DNA from: Streptomyces sp. R33
GTDB taxonomy: Bacteria; Actinomycetota; Actinomycetes; Streptomycetales; Streptomycetaceae
DNA length: 64,000 nt
Direction: 5' to 3'
NCBI RefSeq assembly: GCF_041200175.1
Contig: NZ_CP165727.1
Coordinates: forward strand, 2,046,001-2,110,000
The position numbers were made by a program, and so were the translations under genes. Under the pieces are notes generated by a model. That model did not search any database. It was not told where the DNA came from and saw only the letters and a program-made list of their open reading frames with translations. Below, piece after piece: positions 33,390 through 43,500 of the stretch (its first letter is position 1; the number at the start of each line of letters is the position of its first letter).

Positions 33390-33905
33390 ATGGATCAGCT
33401 GGTGAGTGAGCGGCTCGTGCTGGTGGCTCTGGATGCGGCACGGGCCCTGGGGGTGTTGGCCGGGGTGCCGGAGCGTGGGTGCCGGTGGGCGCAGGGGTAT
33501 CCCGGTGACGGGGACCGGGCCGGGGCCCGGCGGTATCTGCGGGTGCTGGCGGAGAGCGGGGATCCCGCGCCGTTCGGTGCGTACGAGATCCGGCGGCGTG
33601 GCGACGGGCTGGTCATCGGCGGCGCCGGGTTCCACGGCCCCGCCGACGCGGCCGGAGTGGTGACCGTCGGGTACGGGCTGGTCCCGGGCGCCCGCGGTCG
33701 CGGCTACGCCGCCGAGGCCCTGCGGACGCTGCTGGAGCATGCCCGCGCCCACGGGGCCGCCGGGGCGGCGGGCGATGCCGACCGGGAGAACGCCGCCTCG
33801 CACCGGGTCATGGCCGCGGCCGGGATGCGGCTCGTCGCCGAGGACGAGCGGCTGCGGTACTACGCCGTGACCTGGGCCGGCGCCCCGGAGGCGGCGAGCA
33901 GCTGA
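33390..33905 (+). CDS. GNAT acetyltransferase
   Basis: 171 aa. Core GNAT motif A VGYGLVPGARGRGYAAEALRTLLEHA carries the R/Q-x-x-G-x-G/A acetyl-CoA loop (ARGRGYA), and the second motif is REN-AASHRVMAAAGMRLV. It begins MDQLVSERLVLVALD, as in many RimJ-like proteins. ATG at 33390, with GTGGGG closely upstream. The 3' end overlaps the convergent hydrolase gene by 46 bp. Substrate unknown. Confidence 0.88.
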   Translation: MDQLVSERLVLVALDAARALGVLAGVPERGCRWAQGYPGDGDRAGARRYLRVLAESGDPAPFGAYEIRRRGDGLVIGGAGFHGPADAAGVVTVGYGLVPGARGRGYAAEALRTLLEHARAHGAAGAAGDADRENAASHRVMAAAGMRLVAEDERLRYYAVTWAGAPEAASS

Positions 33906-34471
33906 GCGGTGGTCACCACGCGGGCGAAGCCGCCGCCCTGGAGGTTGACGGCGGTGGCGGTCGCCAGCTCCTCGGCCGTCAGCCGGAGCCCGTCCGGGCC
34001 CTCGAGGTCGAAGGTGTGGGTGGCGTCCAGCGGGACGAGCACGTCGTAGCCCAGGTTCCCGGCCATCCGCGCGGTGGTCTCGACGCACATGTTGGTCTGG
34101 ATCCCGGAGACCACGAGCTGGCCGATGCCCTGGGCGGTGAGCCACGCTGCCAGGTCCGGGGTGCCGTAGAAGGAGGTGTTCACGGTCTTGGTGACCAGCA
34201 GGGACGCCCGGCCCGCCCGGTCGGCCACGAAGTCCTTGAAGGCGTGGCCGGGCCGGTCGGCGGCCAGGACCGAGCCGGCCGACCGCGAGGCGTGCTGGAC
34301 GAGCACCACCGGGCGGCCGGATTCCTGCCAGGCGTCCATCAGGCGGGCGATGTTGGCCTCGGCGGCCGGGTTGTTGCGCGGGCCCCAGAAGGAGGCGTCG
34401 TCGAAGCCCTTCTGTACGTCGATGACCAGGAGGGCGGCGTTCGGGGCGAGTGCGGTCTCGTTCTTCGTCAT
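33860..34471 (-). CDS. Isochorismatase-like cysteine hydrolase
   Basis: 203 aa. The catalytic triad of the family is visible: Asp in LLVIDVQKGFDD, Lys in LLVTKTVNTSF, and Cys in VSGIQTNMCVETTARMA. Known activities include nicotinamidase- and isochorismatase-like amide or ester hydrolysis; the substrate is not evident. Start at ATG 34471 (MTKNETALAPNAALL) with a close GGAG. It is divergent from the GlxA-type regulator, which probably controls it. Confidence 0.9.
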   Translation of the reverse strand: MTKNETALAPNAALLVIDVQKGFDDASFWGPRNNPAAEANIARLMDAWQESGRPVVLVQHASRSAGSVLAADRPGHAFKDFVADRAGRASLLVTKTVNTSFYGTPDLAAWLTAQGIGQLVVSGIQTNMCVETTARMAGNLGYDVLVPLDATHTFDLEGPDGLRLTAEELATATAVNLQGGGFARVVTTAQLLAASGAPAQVTA

Positions 34472-34536
34472 GGCTCCATGGTCTTCGGCCCGCCGTCGCG
34501 CCGACAGCGGCAACCGGGACCCGAACCGATGGGATC

Positions 34537-34551
34537 CTGCCAGAATGGCAG
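34537..34551. promoter_or_regulatory. Palindromic operator at the GlxA-type regulator start
   Basis: CTGCCA-GAA-TGGCAG is a perfect 6-bp dyad ending 1 base before the ATG at 34553. CAGAAT within it could be the -10 of a leaderless transcript. It lies between the divergent regulator and isochorismatase-like genes, so it is well placed for autoregulation. Confidence 0.55.
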
Positions 34552-34552
34552 C

Positions 34553-35530
34553 ATGCATCGTGTCGCCGTCGTCGTCCAGCCCGGGATCCGCAGCTTCGAC
34601 CTCGCCGTCATCACCGAGGTCTGGGGCCCCGACCGCAGCCATCTCGGCGTGCCCCGCTTCGAGCTGCGCCGGTGTGCAGTGGACACCGGGCCGATCACGC
34701 TGCCCGGCGGGCTCACCCTGGCCCCGGACCGGCGGCTCGACTGGCTCGCCGAGGCCGATCTCGTCGTCGTCCCGGCGCTGGACGATCCCGCCGCCCCGAC
34801 GCCCGAGCCGCTCCTCGCCGCCCTGCGGGACGCGCACGCCCGGGGCGTGCCGGTCGCCGCACTGTGCGCCGGGGCGTTCATCCTGGCGGAGGCGGGCCTG
34901 CTGGCGGGCCGCCGGGCCGTGACCCACTGGTGGCTGGCTCCGCAGCTCGCCGCGCGCCATCCCTCCGTGCTGGTCGAGGATGCCCCGCTGTACGTGGAGG
35001 ACGGCGGGCTGTGGACCTCCGCGGGGGTGGCCTCCGGGATCGACCTCTGCCTGCACCTCGTACGGGAGGCCCACGGCGCGGAGGCCGCCGCCGCCATCGC
35101 CCGGTCCATGGTGACGGGCCCGTTCCGCACCGGCGGCCACGCCCAGTACCTGGACCGGCCCACCCCGGCGGCGGACCGGACCGCCGAGGCCCTGGCGGCC
35201 GTACGGGAGCGGGCCCTGCGCCATCTGTGCGAGCCGCTGTCCGTGGCCACGCTGGCGGGCTGGGCGGGGATGTCGCCGCGGTCCTTCGCCCGGCATTTCG
35301 TCGCCGCCACGGGCACCACCCCGCACCGCTGGCTCCTCGGCCACCGCCTGGACGAGGCCCGCAAGCTCCTGGAGCGCACGGACCATCCGGTTGCGGAAGT
35401 GGCCCGGCGCGCGGGCTTCGCCAGCGAGGTCACGTTCCGCCAGCACTTCACCTCGTACGTGGGCCTCAGCCCCCGTGCGTACCGCAGTGCGGCGACCGCC
35501 ACAGCAGCAGCACCGCCCAAATCCCGGTGA
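34553..35530 (+). CDS. GlxA-family AraC-type transcriptional regulator
   Basis: 325 aa. The N-terminal DJ-1/PfpI-like domain (VAVVVQPGIRSFDLAVITEVWG; VPVAALCAGAFILAEAGLLAG) precedes a C-terminal AraC helix-turn-helix pair (LSVATLAGWAGMSPRSFARHF; VAEVARRAGFASEVTFRQHF). Members of this family commonly regulate an adjacent metabolic enzyme. The palindrome immediately before the ATG and the divergent isochorismatase-like gene make that hydrolase the likely target. The upstream in-frame extension is antisense to the hydrolase and is excluded. Confidence 0.92.
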   Translation: MHRVAVVVQPGIRSFDLAVITEVWGPDRSHLGVPRFELRRCAVDTGPITLPGGLTLAPDRRLDWLAEADLVVVPALDDPAAPTPEPLLAALRDAHARGVPVAALCAGAFILAEAGLLAGRRAVTHWWLAPQLAARHPSVLVEDAPLYVEDGGLWTSAGVASGIDLCLHLVREAHGAEAAAAIARSMVTGPFRTGGHAQYLDRPTPAADRTAEALAAVRERALRHLCEPLSVATLAGWAGMSPRSFARHFVAATGTTPHRWLLGHRLDEARKLLERTDHPVAEVARRAGFASEVTFRQHFTSYVGLSPRAYRSAATATAAAPPKSR

Positions 35531-35548
35531 CAGTGTTAGAAATGGCTC

Positions 35549-38347
35549 ATGACCGGACGTTTGGGTCGACCCAGGGGATCCCCGCCCCGGCAGCCGACCG
35601 GGCGCGACCCGGGCCTGCCGCCGCGCCTCTCCCTGGGGGCCCGCAGCGTCGCCGGTCAGGTCTTCGCGCTCCAGGCGGTCATCGTGGTGCTGCTGATCGC
35701 CGCCGCCTCACTGGCCCTCGTGTTCCAAGAGCGGTACGACACCGAGCGCGATGCGCGCCACCGCTCCCTCGCGGCCGCGGAGGCCTTCGCGCACGCCCCG
35801 GGCCTTCCCGAGGCCCTGAAGAGCGCGGACCCGACGGCCGAGCTGCAGCCCCTGGCGGATTCCGCCCGGCGGGCCGCGGGCGTCGACTTCATCGCCGTGA
35901 TGACACCCGACGGGGTCCGCTACACCGACTCCCGGCCTGAGCTGATCGGCAAACGGGCCACCGGTGACCTCTCGCGGGCCGTCGGCGGGCGTTCCTTCAC
36001 CGAGATGTTCAAGGGTTCGCCGAGCGACGCGGTCCGCGCCGTGGTCCCCGTACGGGATGCGAGCGGGGCGGTCGTCGGCCTGGTCGGCACCGGCATCGAG
36101 GTCGCCAACGTCACCGATGTGGTCGAGGGCCAGCTGCCGCTGCTGCTCGGCGCGGCGGTGGGCGCCCTGCTGCTCGGCACGGGCGGCGCGGCCCTGGTCA
36201 GCCGGCGGCTGCGGCGCCAGACCCGCGGCCTGGGCGAGCTCGAGATGGCCCGGATGAACGAACACCACGAGGCGGTCCTGCACGCGGTGCGCGAAGGCGT
36301 CCTGATCATCGGCGCCGACCAGCGGCTGCTGCTCGCCAACGACGAGGCCCGGCGGCTGCTGAACCTGCCGCCCGACGCCGAGCGGCGCCATGTGGGGGAG
36401 CTGGGCCTCGACCCGCGCACCACCTCGCTGCTGGTGTCGGGGCGGGTCGCGACGGACGAGGTGCACCTGGCGGGCGACCGGCTCCTCGCCGTCAACGTCC
36501 GCCCGACCAAGCCGTACGGAGGGCACCCGTCCGGCAGCGTCATGACCCTGCGCGACACCACCGAGCTCGCCTCGCTCTCCGGCCGCGCCGAAGTGGCCCG
36601 GGAGCGGCTCCAGCTGCTCTACGACGCGGGGGTGCGGATCGGGACCACGCTGGACGTGGTGCGGACCGCCGAGGAGCTGTCGGAGGTGGCCGTCCCCCGG
36701 TTCGCCGACTTCGTCACCGTGGAACTGCTGGAGCCGGTGCTGAAGGGCGAGGAGCCCTCACCGGCCACCGGCATGTACTCGCAGATGCGCAGGGCGGCGA
36801 TGAGCGGGGTCCGCACGGACCAGCCCCTGCAGCCGGTCGGCGACGTCATCCGCTTCGAGGTGCCCACGGCTCCGATGGCGGCGGCCCTGGACGCCGGGCA
36901 CGCGGTCCTCGCGGCCGATCTGAACGCGGCGATGGGCTGGCGGGCGCAGGACGAGGCCGGAACCCGCCAGGCGCTGGGATACGGGCTGCACTCGCTGATC
37001 TCGGTGCCGCTCCAGGCCCGCGGCGTGGTCCTCGGCATGGCGAACTTCTGGCGGGCCGCCGACACCCCGGAGCCCTTCGACGACGAGGACCTTTCGTTCG
37101 CGGAGGAGCTGGGGGCGCGGGCGGCCGTCTCCATCGACAACGCCCGCCGCTTCACCCGGGAGCACGCGACGGCCGTGGCCCTCCAGCGGAGCCTGCTGCC
37201 CCGGGTGCTGCCGGACCAGAGCGCGGTGGAGGTGGCCTTCCGGTACCTGCCCGCAAAAGCGGGGGTGGGCGGGGACTGGTTCGACGTGATCCCGCTCGCC
37301 GGCGCCCGCGTGGCACTGATCGTCGGGGACGTCGTCGGGCACGGGGTGCACGCGGCGGCCACGATGGGCCGGCTGCGGACCGCCGTGCACAACTTCTCCA
37401 CCCTGGACATGCCGCCCGACGAGCTGCTGGGGCACCTGGACGAGCTGATCCACCGGATCGACCAGAACGAGTCCGGGGCCGCCGGGGCCGCCGGGGACGG
37501 GGCGGGCGAGCCGGCCGGCGTCACGGGCGCCACCTGCCTGTACGCGGTCTACGACCCGGTCTCGGGGCTCTGCACGATGGCGAGCGCGGGGCACCCCGGA
37601 CCGGCCCTGGTCCGGCCCGACGGGGGCGTGGAGTTCCCGGAGCTGCCCGCCGGGCTGCCGCTCGGAGTGGGCGGCATGCCCTTCGAGGCCACCGAGCTGC
37701 TGCTGCCGGAGTCGAGCCGGCTCGTGCTGTTCACGGACGGCCTCCTGGAGGACCGCGACCGGGATTTCGACACGGGCCTCGACCTGCTGGCCCGGACGCT
37801 CGCCCAGCCCGGCCGCAGCCCCGAGCAGGTCTGCGCGGACGTGCTGGCCGCGCTGCTGTTCCCGTCCCCGAGCGACGACATCGCCCTGCTGATCGCCGAC
37901 ACCCGGCGGCTGGAGGCGGACCGGATCGCGGAGTGGGAGGTTCCCGCCGACCCGGCTGCGGTCTCCCGGGTGCGCAATGCGGGCTCGGCGCAGCTCGCCG
38001 CCTGGGGGCTGGGAGACATCGCGTTCACGGCCGAGCTGATCCTCAGCGAGCTCATCACCAACGCCATCCGGTACGGGACCCCGCCCATCCGGGTGCGGCT
38101 GCTGCGCGACCGCAACCTCATCTGCGAGGTTTCCGACGGCAGCAGCACCTCCCCGCACCTGCGGTACGCGGCCACCACCGACGAGGGCGGCCGCGGCCTG
38201 TTCCTGGTCGCGCAGTACGCCGAGCGCTGGGGCACCCGGTACACCGAGCGCGGCAAGGTCATCTGGGCCGAGCTTCCGCTGACCGGCGGTCCGGATCCCG
38301 CGGCGCCGGTGATGGACCTGGAGTCGCTGGAGGACCTGGCCTGGTGA
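35549..38347 (+). CDS. Membrane sensor phosphatase: sensor, PAS, GAF, SpoIIE/PP2C and HATPase domains
   Basis: 932 aa. Order: helix at about 38-60 (FALQAVIVVLLIAAASLALV), extracytoplasmic sensor of CitA/DcuS type (IAVMTPDGVRYTDSRPELIGK; AVVPVRDASGAVVGLVGTGI), second helix at about 197-217, PAS (VREGVLIIGADQRLLLAND), GAF (LQLLYDAGVRIGTTLDVV onward), SpoIIE-type PP2C (KAGVGGDWFDVIPLAG; VGDVVGHGVHAAATMG; SAGHPGPALV; LFTDGLLEDRD) and a C-terminal RsbW-like HATPase (LILSELITNAIRYG; GGRGLFLVAQYAERWG). It can therefore dephosphorylate anti-sigma antagonists and may itself be an anti-sigma kinase. Begins 19 bases after the GlxA-type gene; convergent with a second phosphatase. Confidence 0.93.
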   Translation: MTGRLGRPRGSPPRQPTGRDPGLPPRLSLGARSVAGQVFALQAVIVVLLIAAASLALVFQERYDTERDARHRSLAAAEAFAHAPGLPEALKSADPTAELQPLADSARRAAGVDFIAVMTPDGVRYTDSRPELIGKRATGDLSRAVGGRSFTEMFKGSPSDAVRAVVPVRDASGAVVGLVGTGIEVANVTDVVEGQLPLLLGAAVGALLLGTGGAALVSRRLRRQTRGLGELEMARMNEHHEAVLHAVREGVLIIGADQRLLLANDEARRLLNLPPDAERRHVGELGLDPRTTSLLVSGRVATDEVHLAGDRLLAVNVRPTKPYGGHPSGSVMTLRDTTELASLSGRAEVARERLQLLYDAGVRIGTTLDVVRTAEELSEVAVPRFADFVTVELLEPVLKGEEPSPATGMYSQMRRAAMSGVRTDQPLQPVGDVIRFEVPTAPMAAALDAGHAVLAADLNAAMGWRAQDEAGTRQALGYGLHSLISVPLQARGVVLGMANFWRAADTPEPFDDEDLSFAEELGARAAVSIDNARRFTREHATAVALQRSLLPRVLPDQSAVEVAFRYLPAKAGVGGDWFDVIPLAGARVALIVGDVVGHGVHAAATMGRLRTAVHNFSTLDMPPDELLGHLDELIHRIDQNESGAAGAAGDGAGEPAGVTGATCLYAVYDPVSGLCTMASAGHPGPALVRPDGGVEFPELPAGLPLGVGGMPFEATELLLPESSRLVLFTDGLLEDRDRDFDTGLDLLARTLAQPGRSPEQVCADVLAALLFPSPSDDIALLIADTRRLEADRIAEWEVPADPAAVSRVRNAGSAQLAAWGLGDIAFTAELILSELITNAIRYGTPPIRVRLLRDRNLICEVSDGSSTSPHLRYAATTDEGGRGLFLVAQYAERWGTRYTERGKVIWAELPLTGGPDPAAPVMDLESLEDLAW

Positions 38348-38396
38348 CCCGGGCGCGGGCGCTCCGGCTCCGGCTCCGGCCGGGTACGGCGGCCGG

Positions 38397-40463
38397 TCAG
38401 CGGGGCCGGGAGGCCGCCGTACGGGCGAGCAGGACCGCCACGTCGTCCTGCGGGGCCCCCTGCAGCAGGCGTGCCAGGATCCCGTCGCACAGGCGGTCCA
38501 GCGGCTGCCCGGCGTCGCGCAGCGCCCATCCCAGCTGGGCCATGCCCTGGTCGAGGTCGCGGTCGCGGGCCTCGATGAGCCCGTCGGTGTACAGGACGAG
38601 CAGGCTCCCGGGCGGCAGGGCGACCTCCTCGGTGCGGAACTCCTGCCCGCCCGTGCCCAGCGGGGTGCCGGGAGGGCCGTCGAGGAAGGTGACCTCCCCG
38701 GCGGCCGTGGCCACGGCGGGCGGCGGGTGTCCGGCGCGGGCGATGGTGCAGCCGCCGGTGGCCGGGTCGTGGACGGCGTAGACACAGGTCGCCATCTCGT
38801 CCTCGCCGAGGTCGGCGACCGCGGCGTCGAGCGAGCGCAGCAGCCGGGTCGGGGAGACGTCGTGGCGGGCGAGGGTGCGTACGGCCGTGCGCAGCTGCCC
38901 CATGACGGCGGCGGCGTGGATCCCGTGGCCCATGACGTCCCCGATGACCAGGCCGGTGCGGCCGCCGGGCAGCTGGATGACGTCGAACCAGTCGCCGCCG
39001 ACGTCGTGGTCGCTGGCCGGCAGGTAGCGGCCGGTGAGTTCGAGGCCGGTGACCTCGGGCAGGGCGCTGTTGCTCAGGCTGCGCTGGAGGGTCAGGGCGG
39101 CCCGCCGCTGGTTGGTGTACATCCGGGCGTTGTCGATGTTGAGCGCCGCGCGGGCGACCACCTCGTCGAGGAGTACGCAGTCCTGCTCGTCGAAGGGCTC
39201 GCGGCCGCGCACCCGTGTCACGGTGACCGCGCCGAGCACGGTGCCGCGGGCGACGAGCGGGATCAGCCGGGCGGAGCCGAGGGTGGCGAGGTAGTCGCGC
39301 AGTTCCGTGGCGCGCGGGTCGGGGAGCAGCGCGTGCACGTCGGACAAGTACAGGTTCATGGGCCGCCCCTCGGCGATGACCTGCTCGTAGACGGACTCCG
39401 AGGGGATCTGGAAGGTCTGGCCGGGCGCCAGCCGGGCGGTGGGGGCGTCCGGGTCGGGGAACTCGACCGCGATGCGGCGCAGCATGCCCTGGTGGGTGGC
39501 CGCGGCGTCGTCGGGCGCGAGGACGGCCTCCAGCAGCTGTACGTCGGCCGAGTCGGCCAGCTGGGGTACGAGGACCTGCACGACCTCCCGGGCGGTCTGG
39601 TCCAGGTCGAGGGTGGTGCCGATGCGGGTGCCGGCCTCGGCGAGGAGGGCGAAGCGGCGGCGGGCCCGCTCGGCGTCGACCTGGGCCTGCTGGCTGTCGG
39701 TGATGTCGATGAGGGAGGCGATCACGCCGAGCGGGCGTCCGGAGCCGTCGAGGAGCGGCGCGTAGGAACAGGACCAGGTGTGGTCGTGCTCGGGGTCGGC
39801 CGGGGTGCGGCCGGTGCGGCGGACGTCGACGACGGCGGTGCCCCGGTCCATGACCTGCTGCATCGTCGCCTCGAGCGCGACGGCGTTGACGCCGGGCACG
39901 ACCTCGGTGAGCCGTTTGCCGAGGTGATCGGCGGCGGAGACGCCGTTCATCCGGGCCAGTGCGTCGTTGACGCGCAGGAAGCGCAGGTCGGGGCCGAGGG
40001 TGGCGAGGCCGATGGGCGACTGGGTGAACAGGCTCTGGAGGGCGGCGAGCGAGTCCCGCATGCGCAGGACCTCGGAGGTCTCCACGGCGATCAGCATGGC
40101 CCCCGTACGGCCCTGCGGGTCGATGGCGGGGACGATCCACATCTCCATCGTGACGCGGTGTCCGTCGCGGTGGCGCACGGGGAGGGTGCCGACCACGGTC
40201 TCACCCGCCTGGACGCGCCGGGTCAGGTCGTCGGCGAGGTCGTGGTTGGTCTCGGGGACGAGGACGGAGGTGCCGGGGAGGCCGAGGATGTCCTCGGGGC
40301 GGTGGCCGAGCAGGTCCTGGGCGGCGAGCGACCATTCGACGATGAGTCCGTCGGCGTCCTCCCGCCACAGGGCGATCGGCAGCAGCTCCCGGAGCACACC
40401 GGCGTACCCGACAGCCGCGGCCGGCTGATCCGGGACCTCGCTCGTCGACTGGTATGTGTCCAC
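38397..40463 (-). CDS. Cytoplasmic PAS-PAS-GAF-SpoIIE phosphatase
   Basis: 688 aa, no membrane helix. Two PAS domains (LREDADGLIVEW-type block after RELLPIALW, with LLGHRPEDILGLPGTSV; FLRVNDALARMNGVSA), a GAF domain (FALLAEAGTRIGTTLDLDQ to NIDNARMYTNQ), then the PP2C/SpoIIE domain with the metal motifs DVGGDWFDVIQLPGG, VIGDVMGHGIHAAAVMG, ARAGHPPPAV and LYTDGLIEARD. It lacks the C-terminal HATPase found in its convergent neighbour. GTG start at 40463. Likely partner-switching phosphatase responding to an intracellular signal; a paralogue of the 35549-38347 product, 49 bp between stops. Confidence 0.92.
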   Translation of the reverse strand: MDTYQSTSEVPDQPAAAVGYAGVLRELLPIALWREDADGLIVEWSLAAQDLLGHRPEDILGLPGTSVLVPETNHDLADDLTRRVQAGETVVGTLPVRHRDGHRVTMEMWIVPAIDPQGRTGAMLIAVETSEVLRMRDSLAALQSLFTQSPIGLATLGPDLRFLRVNDALARMNGVSAADHLGKRLTEVVPGVNAVALEATMQQVMDRGTAVVDVRRTGRTPADPEHDHTWSCSYAPLLDGSGRPLGVIASLIDITDSQQAQVDAERARRRFALLAEAGTRIGTTLDLDQTAREVVQVLVPQLADSADVQLLEAVLAPDDAAATHQGMLRRIAVEFPDPDAPTARLAPGQTFQIPSESVYEQVIAEGRPMNLYLSDVHALLPDPRATELRDYLATLGSARLIPLVARGTVLGAVTVTRVRGREPFDEQDCVLLDEVVARAALNIDNARMYTNQRRAALTLQRSLSNSALPEVTGLELTGRYLPASDHDVGGDWFDVIQLPGGRTGLVIGDVMGHGIHAAAVMGQLRTAVRTLARHDVSPTRLLRSLDAAVADLGEDEMATCVYAVHDPATGGCTIARAGHPPPAVATAAGEVTFLDGPPGTPLGTGGQEFRTEEVALPPGSLLVLYTDGLIEARDRDLDQGMAQLGWALRDAGQPLDRLCDGILARLLQGAPQDDVAVLLARTAASRPR

Positions 40464-40507
40464 CGCACCGACCTCACCCCGGGGGGCCTGATTCCTACCG
40501 ATTCACC

Positions 40508-43500
40508 CTATCCGAGCGATCGGCGCGGGGCGCTGCGTCGGCCGGTGTGCAGGCCCGCGGACCCGGATCCGGCCAGGGGCGGCCGCGGGTACAGCCACGG
40601 AAGGACGAAGGTGACCCAGGACAGGACGGCGCAGAGGATGAGGGCGGCCCACCAGCCGCCGAGGCCGGGGCGGCCGAACTGGACGAGGCCGGCGATCACT
40701 CCCGCGACGGCGGCGGCCCCGGGCAGCAACGCCCACCGGTCCGTGCCGACGTACAGCACGGCCGCGGCGGCGAGGGCGAACGCGGCCCCGACGATCAGGG
40801 TGCGGGCGCCGTCGCCCACGTCCGGGGTGTGCAGGCCGCGTAGCTGCCACAGGGCGACGGGCGGTCCCGCCAGCGCGACCAGGAGGGCGGGGACGCGCAG
40901 CGGGGCGGGCCGGATGCGCTGCCGGACGAGTGCCGCCAGGGCGACCATGGCGTACAGACAGACCGGGACGTGGCCCGGGAGCGAGGACCAGTGGCCCGTG
41001 GAGAAGGCGACGCCCGTCCACAGCAGCACGGCCGCGCCCAGGGCCGGTACGGGTGCGAGCACCCCGACCAGCACCGGGAGGCAGACCAGCGGTTTCAGCA
41101 CGCCGAGGATGCCCTGCACCAGGCGGGCCCCGGCCCGGCCCGTGGGCTGGAGGGCCTGCCAGGCGACGAGCCCGGTGCGCAGGACCGCCCGCCGCGGATC
41201 CCGTGCCCGGAGCAGCCGGCCCGCGTCCTCGGCGCCGATCTCGCGCAAGGACGCCAGGGCTGCGTCGAACGCGGCCCGTGTGGGCAGGCCCGGCGGGTTC
41301 GGCGGGGAGTCCGGGGGCCGGTTGCCGCCCCGGAAGCCCTTGCGGTGCAGCTCGGCGAGGAGCGGCAGTTCCTCGTCGAGGACCTCGTGCTGGCGGACCG
41401 CGGTGAGCACGTCCCGTACCCGGTCCCAGGGGGCCACGTCCGGCCGGGCGGTGACGTCCTGCGCCCAGAGCTCCGTGAAAGGCGGGCCGAGTGCCATCTC
41501 CCCGGCGATCTCCTCGCCGAGGGCCGTGAGGTCCGCGGGGTCCCCGAAGGCGTCGTGGAGGCGCTCGTCGGTGGCGACGACCGACACGAGGGCGGCGGCC
41601 CCGTCGAGGCGGCCCCAGGTCCAGTCGCTCATCCGCCGGCGGGCGCTGAGGAGCGTGGCGAGGTCGTTCGGCCGATTGCCGCTGGGCTTGGCACCGACGA
41701 GGTCCTGCGGGCAGTCCGGGGCCACCTGCGGCAGTACCGTGCGCGTGGCCCAGCTGGGCTCGGCCGCCGAGACGGTGTGGAAGCCGATGTCGGCGCCCCC
41801 GGCGAGCGGGTCGGGGCGCAGCGGGCCGAGCAGCACTTCGGCGTACGCCAGCGCCTCGGCCATCGGCGGGCCGGCGCCGCGGGCGGCGGCGTGGAGCGCC
41901 TCGTAGCCGTCGACGTCGGGGCTCAGGTCCAGGCCGATCTCCTGGCCCAGGTCCGCCAGGCGCTCCCACAGGTGTCCGAAGCCCTCGGGGACCGCCGCAG
42001 GACCGGTCGCGGGGACCTCGGGCAGGGAGCCGGCGCAGACCGCCGTCGCCAGGTTCGCCGTCCAGGTCTCCCAGTGTGCGGGCGCGGCCCCGGGCGGGGG
42101 CACGGGTGGCATGAGGGCGCCCAGCAGGCGGGTCGCCTCGCCGTACGCGGCGGCGGGATCGCTGGGCATCAGCCCCGGGGACAGGGCGGCCCGGTAGCGG
42201 CCGAGCAGCAGCCGGTCCCGGGCGGCGGTCAGGGCGGCGACGGCGGAGCGGCAGGCGAAGAGCTGTGTCCGGTACGCCTCGACCAGCTCTGCGTACACCG
42301 GGCCGGCACCGGACTCGTAGGCCGTCAGCCAGTCCGTGAGCAGCCGTACGGTACGCGCGAGGGCCAGCGGCGAGTACCCCGGGCCGGGCAGCGTGCCGGG
42401 CGCCACCGCCAGGCCGTCCGACGCCCGGCGCAGCCGGGCGAAGAGAGCCGCCGGGCCCTCCGCGGCGCTGCCGTCCAGCGCCTCCAGCGGCCCCGGGCCC
42501 ACGGGCAGCGGCAGCTCGTCCGGGCCGGTCACCTCCGCCGGGTCCGCCAGCAGCCGGATCAGGCGCTGCGCCTCCGCCCGGCCGGCCGCGCGGGCGTACG
42601 GGTCCAGCCGGGCCATCGCCGCGTGGTACAGCTCGGTGAGGGTCGGGGGCAGAACGGCGAGGACGGCCCGCTGCTGCTCGGCCTCGGCCTCGGCGGCCCG
42701 CAGTGCGAGGGCGTCCTCGCGCAGGGACTCCGAGCCGGCCTTCACGGCCAGGGACTTCGCGGCCGTCCGCACCAGCCGGGTGAAGCCCCGGCCGCCGGCC
42801 GGTCCGGGAGGCGGCGGGAACGGGGGCACCGGCCGGAGGAACAGCAGCCGGCGGTCGGCCTTGCGGGCCGCCGGGGCCCCGGCGACCGCCCGTACGGCCC
42901 AGGCGAGGGGCATGTTCTCCAGCAGCCCGCCGTCCACGAGTTCGGCGCAGCCGTTCAGGTCCTCGTCGGGGTGGCCGCTCTCGCTGCTGACACCGCGCAT
43001 GTCCACCCGGGGCGGGTCCTCGAAGGGCTGGGCGCCGTTCCCGACGTACACCCGGCCCGGTTCGAAGGCGCCCGGGAACGAGGCGGAGGTCCGCGCCGCG
43101 TACGCCAGCCGGTCCAGCGCCGTCTCCCGGGCCGCGCCCGTGACGTCGTCGGGGAAGTCCGTCAGGGCGCCGCGGTGCCGGAAGCGGAACCAGGCCTGGG
43201 AGCGCCCGACCGGAAGCGGCCGTCCGAGGGCGGGCCGGAGCAGGTCGCGGCGCGGCCGCAGCCGGGTGGCCGTCAGGACGAGCCTCAGCGAGGCGGGCGG
43301 CCGCCGGTCCTGCGGGGCCTCGTCGACGAGCCGGCCCAGCGCACCGCGCAGCTCCTTGTAGAGGACCTCGTCGCCCCGCATCAGCGAGGCCGGCACGTGG
43401 AAGGGGGTGGAGCGGCGCAGCAGTCCTTCGAGGTCGCCCAGGCGCAGCCACAGGTCCCGTACGCCCCGGCCGAAGGGCATTCCGTACACGAGGTGGCAGG

